DNA of 5,286 nt from assembly GCA_028288395.1 (NCBI GenBank), contig JAQBNV010000280.1, positions 1-5,286 on the forward strand. The letters are read 5' to 3'. Below, one piece after another: positions 1-5,286 of this stretch. The stretch comes from Adhaeribacter sp. (GTDB lineage: Bacteria > Bacteroidota > Bacteroidia > Cytophagales > Hymenobacteraceae). Made by a program: the position numbers and the translations under genes. The notes under the pieces were generated by a model, which had not been told where the DNA came from, did not search any database, and saw only the letters and a list, made by a program, of their open reading frames with translations. Position 1 is the first letter of the stretch, and every line of letters begins with the position of its first letter.

Positions 1-547
1 CGCCAATAGAGGCCGAAACCCAGGTAAAGAACTTAGCTATACTTTGGCTATCGGCAGTATCCAGGCTTACCACATTCTCAGTAATCTGTTTTAACAGGTT
101 AGAATCGGCGGCACTGCCGGCAGCACAAGCTACTGTAAAAGCGGTTTTTCGCTTTTTAAATTCTTCCAAACCAATCTGCCAGTCGTCGGTGGGGATACCA
201 TCCGTCATGATAAAAACCAGCGGTTTCCAGTCGCCTTTTTGTTCGGCAGTGGTTTTGGCTACTTCATTATCGATACAGGTAGATACTAGTTTCAAGGCCT
301 CCCCCAAACTGGTGGTGCCGGTAGCTTTAATATCTACCATCTGAAAAGAGGCCAAATCGGTTAAAGGTACCGCCTGCTTGGCCACACTATCAAAGGTGAT
401 AATGCTGATAAAAGCCGTTTCAATGGCCTGTGGATTTTGCCGCAAAGAACTGATCATTACTTGAACCCCATTTTTTACTGCTTCAATTGGTTCACCGGTC
501 ATGGAGCCGGAAGTATCTAATAATAAATAGACGGGTAGTCTTCTCAT
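1..547 (-). CDS. VWA-domain protein, TerY-like (3' end outside window)
   Basis: The reverse strand reads from an ATG at 547 through 182 codons without a stop and runs off the left edge. Seen: the protein opens directly with a VWA fold. Strand 1 carries the MIDAS motif DTSGSM (residues 11-16). The threonine loop GTTSLG is at 77-82, and the third metal-site strand FIMTDGIPTDD is at 112-122. The visible part ends in FFTWVSASI, typical of TerY-like proteins. There is no signal peptide or membrane segment, so it is probably cytoplasmic. Known: the MIDAS binds a divalent cation and mediates protein contacts. TerY proteins of about 210 residues often sit beside a PP2C-like phosphatase and a kinase in Ter-type stress modules. 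Inference: about 30 residues or a C-terminal extension are missing here, and partner genes would lie left of position 1. No clear SD precedes the start. An AT-rich TAAATTTA (561-568) is a weak -7 candidate. The VWA assignment is firm; the TerY subfamily is likely, and the cellular role is unproven. Confidence 0.9.
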   Translation of the reverse strand, partial: MRRLPVYLLLDTSGSMTGEPIEAVKNGVQVMISSLRQNPQAIETAFISIITFDSVAKQAVPLTDLASFQMVDIKATGTTSLGEALKLVSTCIDNEVAKTTAEQKGDWKPLVFIMTDGIPTDDWQIGLEEFKKRKTAFTVACAAGSAADSNLLKQITENVVSLDTADSQSIAKFFTWVSASIG

Positions 548-821
548 ATATTTTTAATATTAAATTTATAATAAAATAAATGCTACTAGGTAGTTTTTTT
601 TGGGCTATCCGGTACGAATAACCTCTTTGGTGATAAAAGATTACATACAACTTCTGCCGGTTGAACGGAAGAATAAATTATCTTAAAGTATAGTAATTAT
701 TAATTGTATTGGACCAAAAACGCAAAACAGAAGCGGCAGGGAAGTGGTATTGGTGAATAAATTTAATCTCTGCTGCACATGCTTTTCAAGTCTTTCTTTA
801 GCCATTATGATATAACATTGC

Positions 822-947
822 GCCAACGGCGGTACATTTTTTCTTCAGACCATCACTAAAACGTTTTATTTTTTGAGCATTAAGCCTTCTTTACGGAGCT
901 ATTCTTTCAAAGTTTTCACCTGATTTTAGGTTTGCCTAACGGCGGTA
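822..947. repeat. Two direct copies of a short GCC(T)AACGGCGGTA repeat
   Basis: The sequence gccaacggcggta (822-834) recurs as gcctaacggcggta (934-947). They share a 10-base core AACGGCGGTA with start-to-start spacing of 113 bp, and each copy is followed within a few bases by a run of T. The first copy is itself a small inverted repeat (CGCC-aac-GGCG, 821-831). The second lies inside the larger inverted repeat at 918-960. A ten-base GC-rich match is unlikely by chance within so short an AT-rich spacer, but its function is unknown. It could be a degraded copy of a dispersed intergenic repeat family. No open reading frame or transposase accompanies it. Confidence 0.5.
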
Positions 948-960
948 TTTTAAATCAGGT
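918..960. repeat. Nested inverted repeat (hairpin-forming)
   Basis: ACCTGATTT (918-926) is the exact reverse complement of AAATCAGGT (952-960), a 9-bp outer stem. Inside it, TTAGG (926-930) and CCTAA (935-939) form a second stem over a TTTG loop, so the element can fold as a branched or alternative hairpin. Neither side is followed immediately by a strong T-run on either strand, so it is not a textbook intrinsic terminator. It could be a regulatory or repeat-family hairpin, or a remnant of one. Confidence 0.5.
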
Positions 961-1017
961 AATATTATTATAAGGTAGCAAGCTAATTTTTACGCCTGCT
1001 TCTAAGGAGTTTTGGAG

Positions 1018-1227
1018 CTACGAAGCCGTATTTTCAGGCTTTATAAGTGGCGCCAGATCTGCTGGTGAAGCATCTTCTTCCGGTTTAGCCTTATAAAGAG
1101 TATGTTCGTTTGGCTTCCGTTTTTGGGAAATCCCGGCTCCTTCGACCCATTTAAATTTGACCACTTTAGAATAGCTAATGTTATTATAGGAAAAGAAAGC
1201 ACAGCTGCCCGTTGGCTTGAGGTTCAC
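1018..1227 (-). CDS. Doubtful small hypothetical ORF, possibly a frameshifted remnant
   Basis: The minus-strand frame is open from a stop at 1252-1254 to a TAG at 1018-1020. It has no ATG, and the only usable start is GTG at 1225-1227, giving 69 residues. The product begins VNLKPTGSCAFF as encoded, contains the KVVKFKWVEG segment and ends in an acidic, proline-rich tail. It has no membrane segment or recognisable motif. Just upstream, in a different frame, an ATG at 1266-1268 starts the peptide MVYISDHVSKSGQQ, which hits a stop at 1224-1226. A one-base indel near 1225-1240 would join the two into an ATG-started protein of about 83 residues. This fits a broken gene, a sequencing error or chance. 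It lies downstream of recD2 in the same direction, beyond the likely recD2 terminator. I do not recognise a family. Confidence 0.28.
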   Translation of the reverse strand: MNLKPTGSCAFFSYNNISYSKVVKFKWVEGAGISQKRKPNEHTLYKAKPEEDASPADLAPLIKPENTAS

Positions 1228-1293
1228 TGCTGGCCTGATTTGGAGACATGATCAGATATATAGACCATGTCTTAACTTATCGGAAATAAAAAT

Positions 1294-1349
1294 AAAAAAC
1301 CACACCCAAACCCCTCCTGGAAAGCCAGCTTTCTGGGAAAAAGGAGGGG
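1294..1349 (-). terminator. Probable intrinsic terminator of recD2
   Basis: CCCCTCCT (1311-1318) is the exact reverse complement of AGGAGGGG (1342-1349), an 8-bp GC-rich outer stem. A nested CCAG/CTGG stem (1325-1328 with 1333-1336) sits inside it. Read on the minus strand, the hairpin begins 55 bases after the recD2 stop and is followed by TTT and then, after a G/T stretch, a run of six T's (complement of 1294-1299) and further T-rich sequence. The plus strand has no T-run after the stem, so the orientation fits recD2. The T-run is about ten bases from the stem, which makes the call imperfect. Confidence 0.55.
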
Positions 1350-1404
1350 AGTTCAGCCGTCGGATCAGCACCTGCTTTTCCAGGAAGTTTTCGCAGTCTA
1401 TAAC

Positions 1405-3915
1405 CTATTTCGCCACATCCTGCTGGAGTAAATAAGCCAAAGCCGTTTGCCGCGTAGCGGTATTTTGCTTGTTTACGGCCATAGCCAAGGCTTTCCTGGT
1501 TCCAAGAAATACCACTAACTGCTTGGCTCTGGTGATACCGGTATAAACTAGATTGCGGAATAACATGCCAAAGTGCTGCGTTACCAGCGGAATAATAATG
1601 GTTTGGAACTCACTGCCCTGAGACTTATGAATGGTAATGGCATAGGCCAAATCCAGTTCCAGCAAGTGCTCCTTTTCGTACCGGACTTCTTTTACTTCCT
1701 GGCCCGCCTTGAAATTTACCCAAAGGGCCAACTCTTCATTATCTACCCTGTTTATCGTACCAATATCGCCGTTGAATACATTTAAATCGTAGTTGTTGCG
1801 CTTCTGAATAACCCGGTCCCCCTCCCGGAAAATTCTACCGCCTATTACTAGTTGTGCTTTTCCTTCTCCGGCAGGATTAATCTTGTCCTGAATTACTTTG
1901 TTCAGGTTGGTAGTTCCCAAACTACCCTTGGTCATGGGAGAAAGAATTTGAATTTCCGTTTCTTTGCCATAATACTTCGGGATAATAGATTCGTACAGCT
2001 TTTCTAGCATGCCTACGGCTGAAAGGCCATAATGCAAAGAAGACCAGGGATGAACCCCTTTCAGCACTTCTTTTAACTCTTCAATATGGCTGCGGGCTTG
2101 CAGCAAAGATTCTATATCAACATGGCTGAACTTGGCCGGTATGGCTAAATTGTTACCCTGTATATAGAGATCCTGGCCATAACGCTCCGGCGGCTCTTCC
2201 AACAGGTTGTATTCTTTCACTACCAGGTTAGGTAATTCTCCGGTCATTTTCTTTACTTTGCAAATAAACTTAAGCTGCTCGCTGGTGGCTTCTTCCGAAT
2301 CAATAAACAGGCAATCTTTTTTATCCTGCCAGATTAATGGTTTATTAAAAGGAGATTCTATCCGGGGTACTTCTCCCTTGTTTATTTGGTGTGCATAAGA
2401 AATTATTAAAGACTCCTGGGCCTGCCGGAAAACTTTCGTCAGCCGCATACAAGGCACCACGCCGGAAGTTATCATATCTTTTAATACATTGCCGGCTCCC
2501 ACCGCCGGCAATTGGTCGGCATCGCCTATCAGCACAACCTGGCAATCCGCCGGCACTGCCCGCAGCAAGGCAGCTGCCAAGTGTACATCCAGCATTGAGC
2601 ATTCATCCACAATCAGAATATCCGTCTGTAAAGGGTCTACATCGTTGCGCTTAAACCCACCTTTGGCAGGATCCCACTCCAGCAGCCGGTGAATGGTTTT
2701 GGCTTCCAGGCCAATGACCTCGCTCATACGCTGGGCCGCCCGGCCGGTAGGTGCCGCCAGCATTACTTTTTTACTCATAAACTGCAGTACCCCTACCAGG
2801 GCCCGGGTGGTTGTGGTTTTACCACAACCCGGACCGCCCGTGAGTATAGAAAGGCGCTTGGTAGCTATTTGCAGCACACTTTCTTTTTGTTCTTCACTTA
2901 GCATAATCTGATTTACCTGGCAGAATACTTCTAAATCCTGTAGCAGATGCGCTTGGTTTACCTTAATGGGAACTACGGTTAACTTTTTGACTCTGGTAGC
3001 GATATATTGCTCATCAAAGTATAAAGAGTGCGCATAAAAACACTTCTGCACCATCCCTTGCTCATCCGGCAGGAGCCTGATTTTAAGCTCTTCTTTTTCC
3101 TCCATTTGCTGGAGAATGGCCTCTATGGCGGGAATATTCTGTAAGGCTAACAACTCCGCTACTGCCTCGATTATCTGCTGTTGGGTTAAGTAGCAATGTC
3201 CTTCTTCCCGGGCATTCTGCAGCACGTGTTCAATTCCGGCCTGGATGCGTTGCGGAGAATCCGGCGCCAGGCCCAGGCTTTGGGCTACTTTATCTGCGGA
3301 GAAAAAACCAATGCCGTAAATATCGGCGGCTAAGCGGTAAGGATTGGTGGTAACTACCTCTATTGCATCATTACCATAGGTTTTATAAATTTTAACGGCA
3401 AACAAAGTGGAAATATGGTGGTCCTGTAAAAACAACATTACATTCCTGATTTCCTGGTGCTCTATCCAGGCTTTGCTAATCATCTCCAGCTTGAGCCGGG
3501 CAATGCCTTCTACTTCGGTAAGCTTTTCGATGCTGCTTTCAAAAACATCCATTGTTTTATCGCCAAAATGCCGGACAATCCTTTTGGCCGTAACCGGACC
3601 AACCCCTTTTATCAAACCAGAACCCAGGTATTTTTCCAGGGCATGAGCGGTAGCCGGCTTCCTTTCAATAACTTTCGAAGCTTTAAACTGCAAGCCGTAG
3701 CTCGGATGGTTGGCCCACTCCCCGTAAAAATCCATGGTAGCTCCGGCAAACACTTTGGACTGGTGAACTACTACGGTGAGTTCCTCATTTGGCTTCTGAA
3801 AGCTATTTACCTTCAGCACGGTATAGCCGGTTTCCACACTATGGAAGGTAACCCGTTTCACGATACCCGATAGTTTCTCTAACTCCGCAGAAGTTTGTTT
3901 ATCGAAGGCCGGCAT
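1405..3915 (-). CDS. recD2: RecD2-type ATP-dependent DNA helicase (SF1B)
   Basis: This is an 836-residue 5'-3' DNA helicase of the RecD2/YrrC type, which acts in DNA repair and replication stress without RecBC. Seen: an OB-like N-terminal segment (about 15-84), helix-hairpin-helix units around 97-118 (GLIKGVGPVTAKRI), 131-150 and 198-215, and a winged-helix-like region (about 222-310). The helicase core follows: Q-motif-like LSEEQ (339-343), Walker A GGPGCGKTT (360-368), motif Ia AAPTGRAAQRMSE (387-399), motif II VDECSMLD (436-443), motif III LIGDADQLPAVG (462-473), motif IV FRQAQES (496-502), motif V TIHKSQGSEF (761-770) and motif VI YTGITRAK (791-798). The DNA-contacting SH3-like 2B region is at about 690-750. 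All catalytic residues are present. It is longer than the roughly 715-800 residues I recall for characterised RecD2 proteins, mainly through an extra segment at about 555-655. ATG 3915 is chosen because the N-terminal domain begins soon after it and a promoter lies just upstream. No SD is visible. Confidence 0.96.
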   Translation of the reverse strand: MPAFDKQTSAELEKLSGIVKRVTFHSVETGYTVLKVNSFQKPNEELTVVVHQSKVFAGATMDFYGEWANHPSYGLQFKASKVIERKPATAHALEKYLGSGLIKGVGPVTAKRIVRHFGDKTMDVFESSIEKLTEVEGIARLKLEMISKAWIEHQEIRNVMLFLQDHHISTLFAVKIYKTYGNDAIEVVTTNPYRLAADIYGIGFFSADKVAQSLGLAPDSPQRIQAGIEHVLQNAREEGHCYLTQQQIIEAVAELLALQNIPAIEAILQQMEEKEELKIRLLPDEQGMVQKCFYAHSLYFDEQYIATRVKKLTVVPIKVNQAHLLQDLEVFCQVNQIMLSEEQKESVLQIATKRLSILTGGPGCGKTTTTRALVGVLQFMSKKVMLAAPTGRAAQRMSEVIGLEAKTIHRLLEWDPAKGGFKRNDVDPLQTDILIVDECSMLDVHLAAALLRAVPADCQVVLIGDADQLPAVGAGNVLKDMITSGVVPCMRLTKVFRQAQESLIISYAHQINKGEVPRIESPFNKPLIWQDKKDCLFIDSEEATSEQLKFICKVKKMTGELPNLVVKEYNLLEEPPERYGQDLYIQGNNLAIPAKFSHVDIESLLQARSHIEELKEVLKGVHPWSSLHYGLSAVGMLEKLYESIIPKYYGKETEIQILSPMTKGSLGTTNLNKVIQDKINPAGEGKAQLVIGGRIFREGDRVIQKRNNYDLNVFNGDIGTINRVDNEELALWVNFKAGQEVKEVRYEKEHLLELDLAYAITIHKSQGSEFQTIIIPLVTQHFGMLFRNLVYTGITRAKQLVVFLGTRKALAMAVNKQNTATRQTALAYLLQQDVAK

Positions 3916-3934
3916 AGAAGAAGAAAGTTAAACC

Positions 3935-3968
3935 CAAAGATATACTTACTAAAACAGAACAGATAAAA
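3935..3968 (-). promoter_or_regulatory. Candidate Bacteroidota-type promoter of recD2
   Basis: On the minus strand, TATCTTTG (complement of 3935-3942) matches the Bacteroidota -7 consensus TAnnTTTG exactly. The upstream element is weaker: TTTT (complement of 3965-3968) at a spacing of 22 bases, where TTTG at about 19-21 is usual. Transcription would start near 3928, giving a very short leader of about a dozen bases before the ATG at 3915. Confidence 0.5.
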
Positions 3969-4014
3969 ACTATGGTTTCTTTTCCGGCTAATTCCAAAAT
4001 AGCTGTTTTTTAAT

Positions 4015-4034
4015 CCTGAAGTTTTAGGCCTAAC
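4015..4034. repeat. 10-bp perfect palindrome in a motif resembling the 919-940 element
   Basis: TTAGGCCTAA (4024-4033) is its own reverse complement. It lies within the divergent recD2/permease intergenic region, about 100 bases upstream of the recD2 start. With its left flank it shares CCTGA, TTTTAGG and GCCTAAC, in the same order, with 919-940; here the two half-sites abut with no loop. It could be an operator for a dimeric regulator or a remnant of a dispersed repeat. No regulator is encoded in the window. Confidence 0.4.
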
Positions 4035-4139
4035 ATGAGGATAAAAAGCGCACCACTCCGTCATACTATATAAAATTCATGATAATGGGTTGAGTTATGC
4101 ATTGGAAGTCCTTTCACTTCACTCGCTGTAAATGATTAT

Positions 4140-4175
4140 TTTGTTAATATAGCTACGTTATGATTATTATATTAG
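4140..4175 (+). promoter_or_regulatory. Weak candidate promoter for the GntP-family gene
   Basis: TTTG (4140-4143) matches the Bacteroidota -33 element, and TATATTAG (4168-4175) is a partial match to TAnnTTTG. The spacing of 24 bases is longer than usual. It would place the start of transcription near 4182, about 18 bases before the ATG. The nonamer ATGATTATT occurs at 4132-4140 and again at 4160-4168 within this region. The evidence is thin. Confidence 0.2.
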
Positions 4176-4199
4176 CCCCGTAAAATAATCCAAAGCCGG

Positions 4200-5286
4200 A
4201 TGACCACCACCTACTATTTATTCTTTCTCTTAATTGCCAGTATTCTCTTTATCATTTGGGTTACAGCCTACAAGAAAGTAAATGCATTTTTTGCTTTACT
4301 GGTGGCCGCTTTAGGTGTTGGTTTGTTCAGCGGGTTACCATTGGCAGAAATAGTAGCGGTGCTTAAAACTGGTTTTGGCCATACCATGGAGAAAATTGGA
4401 CTGCTGATTATACTCGGTACTACTTTAGGGGTAATACTGGAAAAAACGGGCGCTACCATGAGCATGGCTAATGCCATTTTAAGAAGGGTAAAAGAAGAAA
4501 ATGCCCCCATGGCTATTGCCTTAACCGGCTTTATCATAGGTATTCCTATTTTTTGTGATAGCGGCTTTATTATCTTAAGCGGTTTAAACCATTCCTTAGT
4601 GAAAAAAGCGCATCATAAGATGCCGGTGATGGCGGCCGCTTTAGCTACTTCTTTATATGCTGTACACTGCCTGATGCCGCCCCATCCGGGAATAACAGCT
4701 GCCGTGGGAACTGCCGGTGGAGATTTAGGAATGGTGATGCTCTGGGGGCTTGTATTGGCTATACCCGCTACCCTGGTCGGGTACTTATGGAGTGTTTGGC
4801 GGGGTGGCAAAGTGACCCATGAGTATTTAGAGCCAGAAGTTGTTCAGGTAGAGGTAAAACACCTGCCTGCTGCCACCCTTTCTTTCTTGCCGGTTATTCT
4901 CCCTATTGTTTTGATTGCTGTTAAATCAATAATGATGCTTTATCAGACCCAGCCAGCCATAAACAAAAGTGTATTTCTCCAACTTATTTCTTTTGCCGGA
5001 GAACCAGTAGTGGCTTTAGCCATTGGAATTGTTTTTTCCTTCACCCTTATTCAAAAGGAGTATAAAAAGGAATTATCTCATTGGCTTTCTGACGGGGTAG
5101 ATAAAGCCGGAATGATACTGGCTATTATAGCCGCCGGGGGTATGTTTGGGGAGATGCTGCAGGCTACTGGAATGGGTAAAAATTTGGGGGAAATGCTAAG
5201 TGGATTATCGCTGGGTATATTTTTTCCTTTTTTAATCGCTGCCATTATTAAAACAGCGCAGGGTTCTTCTACCGTAGCAGTTATTA
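4200..5286 (+). CDS. GntP-family sugar-acid permease (3' end outside window)
   Basis: From an ATG at 4200 the frame is open for 362 codons to the right edge. Known: the GntP family imports gluconate and related sugar acids across the inner membrane by proton symport; E. coli members are about 440-450 residues, so some 80-90 are missing here. Seen: a very hydrophobic protein with about ten membrane segments in the visible part (roughly 5-23, 26-47, 64-81, 103-124, 141-160, 175-199, 224-248, 266-285, 302-320 and 334-352). Family signatures are GIPIFCDSGFIIL (114-126), the MPPHPG motif (159-164) and AQGSSTVA (353-360). A hydrophilic cytoplasmic-type loop lies at about 201-222. Residues C119-D120-S121 stand where I recall FFD or FFE in E. 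coli paralogs, suggesting a distinct subgroup. The substrate (gluconate, glycerate or another aldonate) cannot be fixed from the sequence. The start follows an AT-rich leader without SD. It is divergent from recD2, and catabolic partners, if any, would lie to the right. Confidence 0.92.
   Translation, partial: MTTTYYLFFLLIASILFIIWVTAYKKVNAFFALLVAALGVGLFSGLPLAEIVAVLKTGFGHTMEKIGLLIILGTTLGVILEKTGATMSMANAILRRVKEENAPMAIALTGFIIGIPIFCDSGFIILSGLNHSLVKKAHHKMPVMAAALATSLYAVHCLMPPHPGITAAVGTAGGDLGMVMLWGLVLAIPATLVGYLWSVWRGGKVTHEYLEPEVVQVEVKHLPAATLSFLPVILPIVLIAVKSIMMLYQTQPAINKSVFLQLISFAGEPVVALAIGIVFSFTLIQKEYKKELSHWLSDGVDKAGMILAIIAAGGMFGEMLQATGMGKNLGEMLSGLSLGIFFPFLIAAIIKTAQGSSTVAVI

Larger units (their letters stand above)
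548..1017. other. Gene-poor intergenic stretch, no convincing gene
   Basis: About 470 bp lie between the VWA gene and the doubtful small ORF at 1018. No frame gives a recognisable protein, and I see no tRNA or rRNA. It holds an AT-rich leader next to the VWA start (548-580), two direct copies of a short AACGGCGGTA repeat (822-834 and 934-947), a nested inverted repeat (918-960) and a 12-bp AT palindrome, TAAAACGTTTTA (857-868), followed by a T-run. The longest ATG-started minus-strand reading I found by eye is a 40-codon ORF at 683-805, with no supporting evidence. Promoters for the VWA gene must lie at the left end of this stretch, but no good TTTG/TAnnTTTG pair is visible there. Confidence 0.6.

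Noticed and set aside
583..601. CTAC-tag-GTAG followed by eight T's on the plus strand
   Set aside because: The stem is only four base pairs with a three-base loop, and no plus-strand gene lies upstream to be terminated.
652..673. Imperfect hairpin TTCTGCCG / CGGAAGAA
   Set aside because: The stem has one mismatch and no T-run on either strand, and no gene ends beside it, so there is no basis for calling it a terminator or riboswitch.
821..960. GCCTAAC sites resembling the ends of an integron attC recombination site
   Set aside because: attC needs GCCTAAC-like and GTTAGGC-like ends in inverted orientation around paired inner boxes. Here the two copies are direct repeats, the first is GCCAAC rather than GCCTAAC, and no integrase or cassette gene is visible.
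548..1404. CRISPR array or transposable element
   Set aside because: The only repeats are a single pair of 13-14 base copies and short hairpins. There is no regular array, no transposase and no target-site duplication.
1217..1435. 72-codon plus-strand ORF with a TTG start
   Set aside because: It runs through the likely recD2 terminator and into the recD2 3' end on the opposite strand, with no protein-like features.
2345..2911. Several overlapping ORFs of 60-90 codons on both strands inside recD2
   Set aside because: They are out-of-frame shadows of the helicase domain, whose frame carries the conserved motifs without interruption.
3457..3873. 138-codon plus-strand ORF opposite the 5' part of recD2
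   Set aside because: It is antisense to the conserved N-terminal region of RecD2 and its translation shows no domain or motif.
3879..4064. 61-codon minus-strand ORF overlapping the start of recD2
   Set aside because: It overlaps the recD2 start and promoter in another frame and its low-complexity Phe/Ser/Lys-rich product resembles translated non-coding DNA.
4268..4810. Two minus-strand ORFs (4268-4537 and 4613-4810)
   Set aside because: Both are antisense to the GntP-family permease, which is open through the whole region with family motifs.

Overview
The window looks like chromosomal DNA from a member of the Bacteroidota, most likely a Cytophagales/Hymenobacteraceae-type organism. The base composition is moderately AT-rich. 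The gene starts lack Shine-Dalgarno sequences. The recD2 start is preceded by TATCTTTG, an exact match to the Bacteroidota -7 consensus TAnnTTTG. The proteins have the flavour of that group. This placement is inference from the sequence alone.

Layout: (1) 1-547, minus strand: a von Willebrand A domain protein of the TerY type, cut by the left edge but nearly complete. (2) 548-1404: a gene-poor stretch with two direct copies of an AACGGCGGTA repeat, a nested inverted repeat, one doubtful small ORF on the minus strand (about 1018-1268, possibly frameshifted) and a likely terminator for recD2. (3) 1405-3915, minus strand: a complete 836-residue RecD2-type SF1B DNA helicase with every helicase motif intact and an unusually long segment between motif IV and the following 2A strand. 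(4) 3916-4199: a divergent intergenic region with a good recD2 promoter and a 10-bp perfect palindrome. (5) 4200-5286, plus strand: a GntP-family permease, cut by the right edge at residue 362.

The three solid genes do not form an obvious pathway. RecD2 is a DNA repair and replication-stress helicase, the VWA protein is probably a metal-dependent scaffold of a Ter-type or stress-signalling module whose partners would lie left of position 1, and the GntP protein is a sugar-acid importer whose partners would lie right of position 5286. recD2 and the permease are divergent. The VWA gene has the same orientation as recD2 but is separated from it by about 860 bp and a terminator, so it is probably an independent unit. 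I see no convincing new multi-gene system. The points most worth a second look are the RecD2 insertion, the small intergenic repeats and the possible broken small gene.
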